The translations under genes were made by a program, and so were the position numbers. DNA of 64,000 nt from Mucilaginibacter sp. OK098 (lineage in GTDB: Bacteria > Bacteroidota > Bacteroidia > Sphingobacteriales > Sphingobacteriaceae). The notes under the pieces are model-generated. The model searched no databases. It saw only the letters and a list, made by a program, of their open reading frames with translations, and was not told where the DNA came from. The DNA is taken from NCBI RefSeq assembly GCF_900142915.1, contig NZ_FRCM01000004.1, forward strand, positions 422,626 through 486,625, read 5' to 3'. Shown here in pieces: positions 16,191 through 25,251 of this stretch. Positions within the stretch are counted from its first letter, which is position 1, and each line of letters starts with the position of its first letter.

Positions 16191-16382
16191 TTAAACTAAT
16201 TTAACATTAACTGCACCCGGACCTTTTTTGCCTTCTTCCACATCGAAAGTAACTTCGTCACCTTCGCGAATCTGGCCGCTTAAGCCTGTAACGTGCACAA
16301 ATAAGTCTTTTCCACCATTGCTGGGCGTAATAAAGCCGAAGCCTTTTGATTCATTAAAAAATTTAACTGTTCCTGTTGCCAT
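16191..16382 (-). CDS. CspA-type cold-shock protein
   Basis: A 63-residue single cold-shock domain, slightly shorter than E. coli CspA (70). It has GTVKFFNESKGFGFITP (RNP1) and DLFVHV (RNP2) and the closing GPGAVNVKLV. It binds single-stranded RNA or DNA and melts secondary structure. The 5' leader between 16383 and the divergent MFS gene is about 190 bases and AT-rich. Such leaders in csp genes often control expression by temperature, but I see no specific structure to claim. Confidence 0.95.
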   Translation of the reverse strand: MATGTVKFFNESKGFGFITPSNGGKDLFVHVTGLSGQIREGDEVTFDVEEGKKGPGAVNVKLV

Positions 16383-16569
16383 GATATTGTTTTGAATAAT
16401 GTTGCAAGGTACGATTTATTATTTACGAAGTTTAGGCGTTGCACATATTGATAAGCAAGTATATCCATTTGAGTCCTATTTCCCGAAATGTTTTTAAGAT
16501 ATCAATTCAAGCAATTTGCGAATTAATGCAAATTTGCATTATATTGCAAAACAATTTCGATACCAGCTA

Positions 16570-17745
16570 ATGAACAATTTAAAACACGCAAAAAACGCCA
16601 CGAAAATTATCTTTTTGGTTTGTGGTTTAGCCATTTCCAGCTGGGCTCCAATGGTTCCTTTTGTAAAGGACAAGTTGAGAATAAATGATGGCAGTTTAGG
16701 TTTGCTTCTATTATTTTTAGGCACAGGGGCTATAATAACAATGCCTCTTACCGGTTGGCTTATTCATAAAACAGGAACAAGGATAGTGATCACCGTTTCA
16801 GCTATAGTGATAGCTGTTAGCTTCCCTATCGTGCTTTGGTTAAACAATTGGTTTGAAATAGCGGGAATGCTGTTTATATTCGGTTCGGGCGTAGGGTCAA
16901 TCGACATTGCAATGAACACTCACGGCGCGCATGTACAAAACATGGCCGACAAGCATATCATGTCATCCCTACATGGCCTCTTTAGCGTAGGAGGGCTGTG
17001 CGGGCCAATTGTTGTAGGTGTTCTAATCAAGGCCGGCCTCTCCCCCGCTATAACAGCAGGCGTTATTTCAGTAAGTTTACTTGCGATCACCCTAACACAA
17101 TTCAGTTCCTTAATGGACCAAAATACCGAACATGAAATATCCGCAAAGTCCATCAATTTAACCGAGACCGAAGGAAATAAAAAATTCAGCCTGCTCAATG
17201 GCGCAGTACTTTTTCTTGGCGCCATGTGTTTTATAGCATTTTTATCAGAGGGCGCAGTTTTAGATTGGAGCGCAGTTTTTCTCAGAGACAACAAAGGTGT
17301 CGATAAAGCTATGGCAGGCATAGGTTATGCCTCCTTCTCCATTGCAATGGCTACGATGCGGCTTTTCGGCGACAAAATTGTTTCTAAAACCGGGGGCAAA
17401 CATGTTGTTATTTATGGAAGTATTATCGCGTTCGCCGGGTTTATCCTTGTGGTGTTCGCTCCCTGGCTTTTTGCCGTGCTTATAGGTTTTGTTCTTATTG
17501 GAGTTGGCGCAGCGAACATCGTACCCGTTTTTTTTACCGCAGCCGGCCGCATAAAAAACGTGCCCAGCTCAAAGGCTGTCTCAGTGATCGGAACCATGGG
17601 CTATGCCGGACAGCTTGCCGGACCAGCTATTTTGGGATTTATAGCCCATCACTTTTCGTTGCCAACAGCGTTATTTGTTACAGGGTTACTGCTGCTGTCA
17701 ATAGGGGTTACCTACCAGGTTAAATCTATCCGTAATGTACAATGA
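16570..17745 (+). CDS. MFS transporter, sugar-type
   Basis: A 391-residue, 12-helix major facilitator from the ATG at 16570 (the frame extends 18 codons to a TTG). It has the loop motif GWLIHKTGTRIVI between helices 2 and 3, and MNTHGAHVQ in helix 4, as in YbjJ/FucP-like sugar transporters. It overlaps the following DeoR-type gene by four bases (ATGA). With the DeoR regulator and the downstream sugar-modifying enzymes it forms a catabolic group, so the cargo is probably a sugar or keto-sugar. Substrate specificity cannot be read from the sequence. Confidence 0.85.
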   Translation: MNNLKHAKNATKIIFLVCGLAISSWAPMVPFVKDKLRINDGSLGLLLLFLGTGAIITMPLTGWLIHKTGTRIVITVSAIVIAVSFPIVLWLNNWFEIAGMLFIFGSGVGSIDIAMNTHGAHVQNMADKHIMSSLHGLFSVGGLCGPIVVGVLIKAGLSPAITAGVISVSLLAITLTQFSSLMDQNTEHEISAKSINLTETEGNKKFSLLNGAVLFLGAMCFIAFLSEGAVLDWSAVFLRDNKGVDKAMAGIGYASFSIAMATMRLFGDKIVSKTGGKHVVIYGSIIAFAGFILVVFAPWLFAVLIGFVLIGVGAANIVPVFFTAAGRIKNVPSSKAVSVIGTMGYAGQLAGPAILGFIAHHFSLPTALFVTGLLLLSIGVTYQVKSIRNVQ

Positions 17746-18497
17746 ATATGCTTAAAGAGGAACGTTTTGAAATCATTTTAAAAGAATTGAGGGCCAAGAA
17801 TCAAGTCACATTCGAAGGGTTGGCGAAAGACCTGGGCGTATCAGAAGATACGGTACGCCGCGACATTGAACTGCTTAATAAAAGCGGGCTTTTGGTTAAA
17901 GTAAGAGGGGGTGCGATCAGCCCGGCAAAGAACCCGTTGTCTTTCCATGACAGGGAGGGGATTTTTGCGGAAGGTAAGAATGCAATTGCATTAAAAGCTG
18001 TACAGTTGTTAAAAAATGCAAGAACAGTATTTATGGACGGAGGAACAACCATTCAAGTATTAACTTCGATGCTTCCAAAGGATGCTACATTTCGGGTAAT
18101 TACTAACAATGTGGCATTGATCCCAATTTTAAATACTTATAAGGGTATTGAAATCATCGTTTTGGGGGGACATTATAACCGCATAACTCAAACTAATGTT
18201 AGTCAGCAAACCTGTGCTGAAGCAGGCATGTACCAGGCTGACATTTACATGATGGGGGTTTGCGCAGTGCATAGTGAGGTTGGCATTACTGCAGCTGTGC
18301 TTGAAGATGGCGAGGTCAAAAAGGCCCTGATGAAATCATCCCGAAAAACCGTTGTGCTGAGCAATTTCGAAAAACTTGAAACCACTGACTTTTTTAAGGT
18401 TTGTGGTTTAGATGAGGTGGATACGCTTATAACCGATCTGCAAAGCGACGATAAACGCCTTGATGCGTTCAGGCATTATGATATAGAAATTTTATAG
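17742..18497 (+). CDS. DeoR family transcriptional regulator
   Basis: A 251-residue protein. The N-terminal helix-turn-helix has the DeoR signature (VTFEGLAKDLGVSEDTVRRDIELLNKSGLLVKVRGGA, about 22-60). The C-terminal sugar-phosphate sensor domain (DeoRC) has the anion-binding FMDGGTTIQVL and ITNN segments and a late VDTLITD. DeoR proteins normally repress a sugar operon until a phosphorylated sugar binds. It is translationally coupled to the MFS gene before it and is followed by the DUF6377 gene after 27 bases, so it probably controls this sugar cluster. Confidence 0.9.
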   Translation: MNMLKEERFEIILKELRAKNQVTFEGLAKDLGVSEDTVRRDIELLNKSGLLVKVRGGAISPAKNPLSFHDREGIFAEGKNAIALKAVQLLKNARTVFMDGGTTIQVLTSMLPKDATFRVITNNVALIPILNTYKGIEIIVLGGHYNRITQTNVSQQTCAEAGMYQADIYMMGVCAVHSEVGITAAVLEDGEVKKALMKSSRKTVVLSNFEKLETTDFFKVCGLDEVDTLITDLQSDDKRLDAFRHYDIEIL

Positions 18498-18524
18498 AAC
18501 CCGGCAAGGAGGCCAGGCTGCACT

Positions 18525-20162
18525 GTGAAGGTTAAATATTTGTTGATTTTTTTAATTTCTTTGCTTACTGCTGATCAGAAAGCGCGGGAGAATGATGCGT
18601 CGCTTTCCGACCTAAACAAGGCTATCGCCGATAAAGCGATATTTACCCGGCAAAAAGAAGAGCGAATAGCGTCTATAAAAAGAACGAAAGCAGCGTTGGG
18701 TTCCCCGTTGGAGCAATACCGGATAAACAGCATTCTATACTATGAGTACCAGAAATTTCAAATTGACTCAGCGGTTTCGTATGCCCTGAGGAATTCGGCA
18801 CTCGCAAAATCGATGGGGCGTTCGGATTTGATCGTGAGATCCGGGTTAGATCTTGCCAATATCTATTTTCCACTGAATAAATTTCTTGAGGCAAATGACA
18901 TTCTCGAAAGTATTAATCCCCGCCGAATCTCAAGAAATCAGTTAGCGGATTACTACGCGGCAAAGGCCGAATTTTATGAACATTATCTTGCCAATAACGA
19001 AAATGATGAATATCAGAGCCGGGTTGGCCTTTATCAGGATTCATTACTGGCCGTTTTGGATCATAATTCTATCGACTATCAAGTAAATTCCACGGTACGT
19101 AATATAAAATTAGGCTACACCAAAAAGGCGGAGAATTTTATACTGAACATTTTGAAAACGAAGGATAAAAACACTCCTGATTACGCCATGTTTACTTATT
19201 TGTTGGGCATTGACTATGCAAAGCAAAATGAAAACACAAAGGCGATTAGATATTATGCTGAGTCTGCCGCGCTTGATGTCAAATTCGCTATTAAAGATAA
19301 CGCTTCTATGCAAGAATTGGCTTTATTGCTAAATGCTACCGGAGACATTGATAATGCTTACCGTTGTACGCAGTCGGCAATTGAAGATGCGTTGTTCAGC
19401 GATTCAAAATTCCGCACACTACATATATCCGAATTTTATGCAATTATTAATACCGCTTACTTAAAGAAGGAAGCAAAGCAAAAAGACCAGCTTCGCTTAT
19501 ATCTTATTTTAATTAGCGCACTTTCCATTTTTCTGGCGGGGGTAGCAGTATATGTTTACAAACAAATGAAACGGGAGTCGCGAATGAAAAAAGCATTGAA
19601 CTCCACAACCGTACAGCTAAGTGAACTTAACCGGACTTTGAATTCTACAAATTTGCGGCTCAATGAAGCAAATTCAGCTTTGCTGGAAGCCAACAAAATT
19701 AAAGAAGTATATATCGCTCAATTTTTTGACCTGTGCTCCGCCTATATTAATAAACTGGAGAATTTCAGGAAAGTGCTGAATAAGAAAGCTTCTGAAAAAC
19801 ACCTCGACGAATTGATAAAAATTTTACGGTCGCCTGCTATGGTGAATGAAGAGGTAGATGAATTGTACAAAATATTCGACAGGATCTTTTTAAGTCTCTA
19901 TCCGAATTTTATCAGCGGGTTCAATTCGCTCCTGATCCCAGAGGAGAGGATATCAGTTAAGCCCGGAGAACTCTTAAATACTGAACTCAGGATCTATGCA
20001 TTGGTACGACTTGGAATAACAGACAGCGCCCAAATTGCGGCGTTTCTTCGATATTCATTAAGTACAATTTATAACTACCGTACAAGTGCCAGGAATAAAG
20101 CAGCGCTATCGCGCGACAGTTTTGAACAAAGTGTAATGAAAATAGGCCTGATTGAAGCATAA
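18525..20162 (+). CDS. DUF6377-type membrane regulator with TPR sensor
   Basis: A 545-residue protein starting at GTG with AAGGAGG twelve bases before it. An N-terminal hydrophobic signal region is followed by a helical, TPR-like periplasmic part (about 60-315) and one membrane helix (about 325-345). A cytoplasmic coiled coil comes next, and a C-terminal region whose end (ELRIYALVRLGITDSAQIAAFLRYSLSTIYNYRTSARNKA) is a LuxR-like helix-turn-helix. This layout is that of DUF6377, a Bacteroidota family of one-component membrane regulators. It sits between the DeoR gene and the cytochrome c/DUF1080 genes. Likely role: sensing a periplasmic compound and controlling these genes. Confidence 0.8.
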   Translation: MKVKYLLIFLISLLTADQKARENDASLSDLNKAIADKAIFTRQKEERIASIKRTKAALGSPLEQYRINSILYYEYQKFQIDSAVSYALRNSALAKSMGRSDLIVRSGLDLANIYFPLNKFLEANDILESINPRRISRNQLADYYAAKAEFYEHYLANNENDEYQSRVGLYQDSLLAVLDHNSIDYQVNSTVRNIKLGYTKKAENFILNILKTKDKNTPDYAMFTYLLGIDYAKQNENTKAIRYYAESAALDVKFAIKDNASMQELALLLNATGDIDNAYRCTQSAIEDALFSDSKFRTLHISEFYAIINTAYLKKEAKQKDQLRLYLILISALSIFLAGVAVYVYKQMKRESRMKKALNSTTVQLSELNRTLNSTNLRLNEANSALLEANKIKEVYIAQFFDLCSAYINKLENFRKVLNKKASEKHLDELIKILRSPAMVNEEVDELYKIFDRIFLSLYPNFISGFNSLLIPEERISVKPGELLNTELRIYALVRLGITDSAQIAAFLRYSLSTIYNYRTSARNKAALSRDSFEQSVMKIGLIEA

Positions 20163-20378
20163 TAGGATTTAACTTCCCTCCCGCCACTACTTTTTTAGAT
20201 CCGATTACTATATCAATATACTGATTTTAAGATAGTTATAAGACTTTATATACTACTTTTTTATTGTGTCAGTATAACGCAATCCATAATCGATTTACCT
20301 TTACACAACCGATAATAAATCAAAAAAACTAACCGATCCCCCCGGATCATTTAACTGTAACAAACTTTTAATTTATAA

Positions 20379-20801
20379 ATGACAAAACGATTAATAATTA
20401 TTCTGTGTGTGTCTTTTCTGCTAGCTGGTTGCGGTGGTAATTCAACAAACCAGAAAAGTACTGCCGACACAGTATTGGCAGATAGTGCCGCAGTAACTAA
20501 AACACACGATTCCGCAAGGGAAAATTCAAACACGATTTCAATTATGACTTCTACAGATGAAGGCGCAGCGTTAATTGTGAAGAACGATTGTCGAAATTGT
20601 CATAAAGAAAGGGAAAAACTAATCGGCCCCGCGTTTTCGGAGGTAGCTAAGCGATATGGGCATTATGATATTGATTCGCTTGCGGCTAAAATAATAAAAG
20701 GCGGATCAGGCCATTGGGGGGACGCCCCGATGAGCCCTCATCCTTCACTCTCCATGACCGACGCGAGCGCTATTGTAAGATTTATCCTTAAATACAAATG
20801 A
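20379..20801 (+). CDS. Class I cytochrome c lipoprotein
   Basis: A 140-residue protein with a lipoprotein signal (LLAGC, Cys at 18) and a Ser/Thr/Asp-rich linker. A mono-haem cytochrome c domain follows: haem motif CRNCH and distal methionine in APMSPH, with GPAFSEVAKRY between them. It is a periplasmic electron carrier of the c551/c552 type attached to a membrane. It is followed by a DUF1080 hydrolase and a TIM-barrel isomerase, a combination seen where sugars are oxidised to 3-keto forms, with the cytochrome accepting electrons from the oxidoreductase. No such oxidoreductase is in this group. Confidence 0.9.
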   Translation: MTKRLIIILCVSFLLAGCGGNSTNQKSTADTVLADSAAVTKTHDSARENSNTISIMTSTDEGAALIVKNDCRNCHKEREKLIGPAFSEVAKRYGHYDIDSLAAKIIKGGSGHWGDAPMSPHPSLSMTDASAIVRFILKYK

Positions 20802-20844
20802 GAGAAATGCACCTGGGATCAAATTTCAATTAAACCTATAGATC

Positions 20845-21570
20845 ATGAAAAATAAAATCACCACATCAATAGCAGCTGCAGTAATCATTGGGCTGGCTAT
20901 AACTTGCTTTGCCTTCAGGAGCGATCAAAACAACAACCTTTCGAAGACGGAGCGGGCCAACGGCTGGCAGCTTTTATTTGACGGACATTCCACAGCAGGC
21001 TGGCACTTATACAACGGTACCTCACAATTTACGGTATGGAAAGCGAAGGACGGAGCGCTTGTTTGCGACCCGCTGGACAAATCTGGCGCTGGTGATCTTG
21101 TAACAGATCAGGAATTCAAAAACTTCGACCTTAAGTTTGATTGGAAACTTCCTAAAGGCGGGAATAGCGGCGTGTTTGTAAACGTTTTGGAACGAAAAGA
21201 GATTCCTGCTGCATGGGCATCCGGGCCGGAATATCAACTACTGGATAGTGCTAATCCTGATTTCCCAAAACCACAGTTACGGTCCGGGTGCCTTTATAGC
21301 TTCGCACCTCAAAAAACTCCGGTGAAAAGCCGGCCGGCAGATACCTGGAACCATTCTGAAATTAAACAACAAAACGGGAAGGTGAAATTTTATTTGAATG
21401 GGATATTAACTGCGGAAGAAGATTTTTCCTCCAAAGCCTGGGCCGATAAGGTCGCAAGTTCTCATTTCAGCAAGTTTCCTGAATTTGGCAAACACATCAA
21501 CGGTGGTATTGCATTACAGGATTGGTCGACCGGAGTGGCTTTCAGAAACATAAAAATTAAAGCGCTATAG
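20845..21570 (+). CDS. DUF1080 (3-keto-disaccharide hydrolase-like) protein
   Basis: A 241-residue exported protein. The hydrophobic N-terminus (about 5-24) is followed by a concanavalin-like beta-sandwich with the family marks GWQLLFDGHSTAGWHLY, FDLKFDWKLPKGGNSGVFV, GPEYQLLD, and the ending GIALQDWSTGVAFRNIKIK. DUF1080 members have been shown to cleave 3-keto-glycosides by elimination or hydrolysis in Bacteroidota and related phyla. It is spaced 43 bases from the cytochrome and 17 from the isomerase gene, so the three are probably one transcript. Confidence 0.88.
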   Translation: MKNKITTSIAAAVIIGLAITCFAFRSDQNNNLSKTERANGWQLLFDGHSTAGWHLYNGTSQFTVWKAKDGALVCDPLDKSGAGDLVTDQEFKNFDLKFDWKLPKGGNSGVFVNVLERKEIPAAWASGPEYQLLDSANPDFPKPQLRSGCLYSFAPQKTPVKSRPADTWNHSEIKQQNGKVKFYLNGILTAEEDFSSKAWADKVASSHFSKFPEFGKHINGGIALQDWSTGVAFRNIKIKAL

Positions 21571-21587
21571 TTTTTTAAACCAATACG

Positions 21588-22451
21588 ATGAACAGAAGAA
21601 AATTCCTGGGCCAGAGCGCCCTGTTTACAACAGGCATTATTACAATGCCGAAATTAATGTTTGCCAAAACTAACCAAAAGTATGGGCTGCAACTGTTTTC
21701 ACTTCGTGAGCAATTGCCCAAAGATGTAAAGGGTGTAATTGCCAAAGTGGCAGCTGCAGGGTACAAACAAGTGGAAACTTTCGGCTATTCCAAAGAAAAT
21801 GGTTTTTGGGGACTGAGCGCTGTAGAGTTCAAGAAATTGCTCAGGAGCAATGGCTTGACTACGCCAAGCGGACATTATGGAATGGATGCATTCTTTAAAT
21901 CAGGAGAGATTAATACGATTGACAATGTGATAGAAGCAGCGAAAATTCTGGAACAGGATTATGTGGTCATACCTTACATAAGTCCGAATTTGCGACAAAA
22001 CGCAAATGATATAAAATCACTTGTCAACTGGGTCAACGTCGCTGCAAAACGTGTGCAGAATTCTGGACTGAAACTCAGCTACCATAACCACAATTTTGAA
22101 TTTGAACCAGTTGATGGACTGATGATCATGGACGTGTTATTAAAAAACACTGATCCTGATCTTGTGGATTTTGAAATGGACGTCTATTGGGTTATTCGTG
22201 CGGGAAATGACCCTGTGCAATGGCTTGAAAACTATCCGGGGCGTTTTAAATTGATTCACGTAAAAGATATGGATAAAGCCGATCCAAAGTTGAATACTGA
22301 AGCAGGCAGCGGTAGTATTGATTTTAAGAAAATATTCAAGGCAGCGAAATCCGAAGGCGTAAAATACTATATTGTTGAACAGGAAAATTTCAAGATGGAT
22401 CCTTATGCCAGCATTGCGCAAAGCAATAAATATCTTCGCGACATCTTATAA
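21588..22451 (+). CDS. Sugar phosphate isomerase/epimerase-type TIM-barrel protein, exported
   Basis: A 287-residue protein with a Tat-like N-terminus (MNRRKFLGQSALFTTG, one Arg pair) and an AP-endonuclease-2-type TIM barrel. YGLQLFSLREQL opens it. LSYHNHNFEF, VDFEMDVYWVIRAG, FKLIHVKDMD and YYIVEQENF carry the metal-binding His, Asp and Glu residues. Such barrels isomerise or epimerise sugars and keto-sugars; exported ones frequently accompany DUF1080 hydrolases, as here. Likely reaction: conversion of the keto-sugar product. The gene ends 29 bases before dispersed repeat D. Confidence 0.88.
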   Translation: MNRRKFLGQSALFTTGIITMPKLMFAKTNQKYGLQLFSLREQLPKDVKGVIAKVAAAGYKQVETFGYSKENGFWGLSAVEFKKLLRSNGLTTPSGHYGMDAFFKSGEINTIDNVIEAAKILEQDYVVIPYISPNLRQNANDIKSLVNWVNVAAKRVQNSGLKLSYHNHNFEFEPVDGLMIMDVLLKNTDPDLVDFEMDVYWVIRAGNDPVQWLENYPGRFKLIHVKDMDKADPKLNTEAGSGSIDFKKIFKAAKSEGVKYYIVEQENFKMDPYASIAQSNKYLRDIL

Positions 22452-22479
22452 AAAACGCTATAGTATGGAGCACAAAAAT

Positions 22480-22590
22480 GAAGCCTTCAGATTAATTTCT
22501 GAAGGCTTTTTTGTTGAGTGTAGGCACTCAAAATTGTTCGCGGTAAAGCGAAAGACGCTTGACCGGGCGGGTAGACTTGTAGCCCGCTCA
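22480..22590 (+). repeat. Dispersed hairpin repeat, copy D
   Basis: The most regular copy. It has a perfect terminator-like hairpin (GCCTTCAG/CTGAAGGC with T-run), GAGTGtaggCACTC, gttcgcggtaaagcgaaag, and gacgcttgaccgggcgggt. Beyond the core it continues gcgggtagacttgtagcccgctca, which can be read as a decayed T-arm of a tRNA (GCGGG stem with CCCGC). Confidence 0.85.
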
Positions 22591-22611
22591 GGCGTCTATA
22601 TTGGTAAAAGA

Positions 22612-23181
22612 TTAGCTTTTCAGCGGTCCAACGTGTCGATAAGTGTTGATGAACAAACCTGTGGGCGTGGTCTTCGAGTCAACAAAAGCAAGTTCCCGGG
22701 CGTCAATATTATCCGACAATAAGCGTTTACCCCGGCCAAGCAAAACCGGGTAAGTGATCAGCACAACCTCGTCAGCCAGTCCCTGGTCAAGCAACACGGA
22801 TGTTAGCGTCGAACTTCCCACTACGATCAGGTCGGGGCCGTCCGTTGACTTAAGATCGCGAATCGCCTCTATAACATCCCCGCCCAAATTCTTTACCGGC
22901 CCCCATTCCAGGCTGTCGGGCCTGTGGGTTACGATGTGTTTCGTTGCAGCGTTTATAGCATTTGCCATTGGGAAATCTCCGGCATTAGGCCAAAAGTTAC
23001 TAAATATGTCGTAGGTGTGGCGGGCAAGCAGCAGGTCGAAGTTCGGTCCGTATGCATCAAAGAGGATTGCCGCCCCGGCAGGGCTTCGATAGGGTGTAGT
23101 CCATGCGCCATAGGTGTAGTCTCCGTCGTGTTCTATCACGCCATCCAGCGAGATATGTTCAAAAATTCTGATCTTTCTCAT
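22612..23181 (-). CDS. Dihydrofolate reductase/RibD C-terminal-like protein
   Basis: A 189-residue protein of the RibD_C/DHFR-like fold (ISLDGVIE at the start, HTYDIFSNFWP, DLIVVGSSTLTSVLLDQGLADEVVLITYPVLLGRGKRL). Such stand-alone proteins bind NADPH and reduce unknown pterin- or flavin-like substrates. They are not the essential FolA enzyme. It is monocistronic and converges on repeat D. A second distant member of the same family is at 34833-35396. Confidence 0.88.
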   Translation of the reverse strand: MRKIRIFEHISLDGVIEHDGDYTYGAWTTPYRSPAGAAILFDAYGPNFDLLLARHTYDIFSNFWPNAGDFPMANAINAATKHIVTHRPDSLEWGPVKNLGGDVIEAIRDLKSTDGPDLIVVGSSTLTSVLLDQGLADEVVLITYPVLLGRGKRLLSDNIDARELAFVDSKTTPTGLFINTYRHVGPLKS

Positions 23182-23275
23182 TTGTTTATAATTGGTTTAT
23201 AGATAAATCTAACATTAACGCTCATCGTCCGAAATATTTATCGAAGCATCTTTTCAATACCAAATGCAATTATGT

Positions 23276-24151
23276 TTACTTTAAAAAGCCACCCAGGTAA
23301 CCTAATATCGTGTTTGTCTGCATCATCAGGCTCACATGCCCCTGCGAAGGAACAATGGCTAAATGCGATTTTGGCATCGGCGCCATATCAGCAGATACAC
23401 CACCTCCCAGTAATTGATAGGTTTTTGCCAGCTCAACTTTATCCAGGCCATCATTGTCGCCCGAGATGATCAATACCGGCGACGTAATTTTCGCAATATT
23501 GCTGTCGCCCATGTCGAATGTCGACCCTACAAAAGCAAGCATCTGTTCCAGGAACTTTGTCCATTTTGTTTTGTCAGGCGCTACTGCATCATATGCGGCT
23601 TTCATAGGAGTATTCGTTAAAAATTCAGGCTTCAAAGCTTTGAACCCATTAGTCACTACAGGCAGCCAACCGCTGGTTTTATAAGTAGAAGAAATGATCA
23701 CCAATCTTTTTACCCGTTTAGGGCTTTGTACCGTCAGTTGGTAAGCGATGGAACCACCCATGCTATACCCTACCACGTCGGCGCTATCAACCTTTAAGTA
23801 ATTCATTACGCCTTCTACATCACTTGCCATGGTAGCCAGGTCTAATTTTCTGTCTGAATACTGCGTGTGCCCATGTCCCTGCATTTCAAGGGCAATTACC
23901 TTCCTTGTTTTTGACAATTCAGGTATTAATTGCCCCCAGTTCATCTCAATGTTCATAAAAGCGCCATGCAGCAAAACCAGAGGCTTACCCTCACCATATA
24001 CTTCGTAATAAACTTTAATGCCATTAACAGGCACATAGCCACTGTCGGCAGGTTTACGCTGTTGCCCTTTAGACAGAAATACTGTAAAAAAAAGCATAGC
24101 AGTTATTAATACCGGTTTGAGGACATTAGATCCTTTAAATACTCTTTTCAT
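23276..24151 (-). CDS. Exported alpha/beta hydrolase
   Basis: A 291-residue protein with a long N-terminal hydrophobic segment (about 10-28), probably a signal peptide. The alpha/beta hydrolase fold has the oxyanion segment LLHGAFM, nucleophile GYSMGG (Ser at 130), acid in SGDNDGLD, and His in SQGHVSLM. The catalytic triad is complete. It resembles periplasmic esterases and haloalkane-dehalogenase-like proteins. The gene is monocistronic. Substrate unknown. Confidence 0.9.
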   Translation of the reverse strand: MKRVFKGSNVLKPVLITAMLFFTVFLSKGQQRKPADSGYVPVNGIKVYYEVYGEGKPLVLLHGAFMNIEMNWGQLIPELSKTRKVIALEMQGHGHTQYSDRKLDLATMASDVEGVMNYLKVDSADVVGYSMGGSIAYQLTVQSPKRVKRLVIISSTYKTSGWLPVVTNGFKALKPEFLTNTPMKAAYDAVAPDKTKWTKFLEQMLAFVGSTFDMGDSNIAKITSPVLIISGDNDGLDKVELAKTYQLLGGGVSADMAPMPKSHLAIVPSQGHVSLMMQTNTILGYLGGFLK

Positions 24152-24332
24152 GATATGTTATTTAAATTGTTTTGATTTTATTGACAATTCAAAGATCGAA
24201 GGTATTTCAGGATTTTACGCTGTGTAAAAATGACAGTTTGAGGGGTGGATCGTGACAAACTAAAATTGAAGATTTGTTACCTCCCTACTGGCGTGGGTAT
24301 GACGGGGAGGCAATAGCGCAAAGGCTAGTAAC

Positions 24333-24368
24333 ATTGCGGTAGCGAACGACGCTTGACCGGGCGGGTTT
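24333..24368 (+). repeat. Fragment of the dispersed hairpin repeat (E)
   Basis: Only the tail is preserved: ttgcggtagcgaacgacgctt, then gaccgggcgggtttg. Just upstream (24286-24330) a GC-rich segment contains ctactggcgtgggtatgacgg, which resembles the DNA flanking MITE 1 at 10081-10330. No gene is visible in 24152-24444. Confidence 0.55.
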
Positions 24369-24444
24369 GTACAAAGAATATAGATAGTGTTTGCGGACTA
24401 ATATAATAATCGAATCAATCTTATTAGCTCCGATGCCTTAACTA

Positions 24445-25251
24445 TTATGGTGTTTTATCAACGCTCAAAAAATAATTTCGAAGTTCACTAATTTTTTCGT
24501 GGGGGGTAGTTGTTTGTATAAAGCCGCGTCTTGGGCGGTCAAGGTCTAAAATGGTATAGATGGTCATTACGGTCATTAATGAATACAAGGTTAATATGAT
24601 CCAGTCATTTTTCTTTTCTTTTTTACCATAGCCAACAATAAAGCTACCCAAAACAGTAAGGCTAACCAGTAAATAAATAATAATGTCAGGCACCCTGGCC
24701 AGCCGGCTTGCATCCCTCTCGGTAACACTGTCCATCATGGCGTTAATTGCAGGGATCATTTGATTGTCACGTACGAAATCAGGTGATTCCTTTTTTACGA
24801 TTATAGCTCTTTCCCAAATAATGCCGGCCAGTTTTCCGGCATCCGCATATAATTGATGGATGGTTGTATCATCCCCTGCATTGTAATAAGCGATCCTGGT
24901 TTCTACATATTTTTGCAAGTCGTTTCTCAACTGGCTACGGATTGTATCGGGATACATATCAGCACGTAAAATAACTGTACTGATATTATTGGCTTCCAGT
25001 ACAATCTGCGATCTGCGGGCATCATAGCGGGAAGAGGATACTCCGAAGGTGAAGGAAAGCAACAGCGATAACAAGCCTAACAATGCACCTTCAAGGGGAC
25101 CTATGCCTTCAACCTTAGTTTCCGGGTGGTGTAATTTTATATAGCTGCCAATTTTTACGCCCAAATAATAAAAAAGCAAAATGCCCGCAAACAAAACAAG
25201 CGCAATAAGCGGCAACTGTGTTTTATATACAAATGCATTTAACAATACCAT
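24445..25251 (-). CDS. DUF4239 (bestrophin-like) membrane protein
   Basis: A 268-residue protein with two N-terminal helices (about 12-32 and 52-66) and two near the C-terminus (about 190-207 and 217-236), separated by a cytoplasmic or periplasmic helical section. The segment LEGALLGLLSLLLSFTFGVSSSRYDARR is the conserved core of the bestrophin-like DUF4239 family. Its members are thought to be ion channels, but bacterial function is not established. Monocistronic. Confidence 0.8.
   Translation of the reverse strand: MVLLNAFVYKTQLPLIALVLFAGILLFYYLGVKIGSYIKLHHPETKVEGIGPLEGALLGLLSLLLSFTFGVSSSRYDARRSQIVLEANNISTVILRADMYPDTIRSQLRNDLQKYVETRIAYYNAGDDTTIHQLYADAGKLAGIIWERAIIVKKESPDFVRDNQMIPAINAMMDSVTERDASRLARVPDIIIYLLVSLTVLGSFIVGYGKKEKKNDWIILTLYSLMTVMTIYTILDLDRPRRGFIQTTTPHEKISELRNYFLSVDKTP

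Noticed and set aside
22372..22722. Plus-strand frame over the end of the isomerase gene and repeat D
   Set aside because: It runs through the repeat and the antisense of the reductase gene; no independent support.
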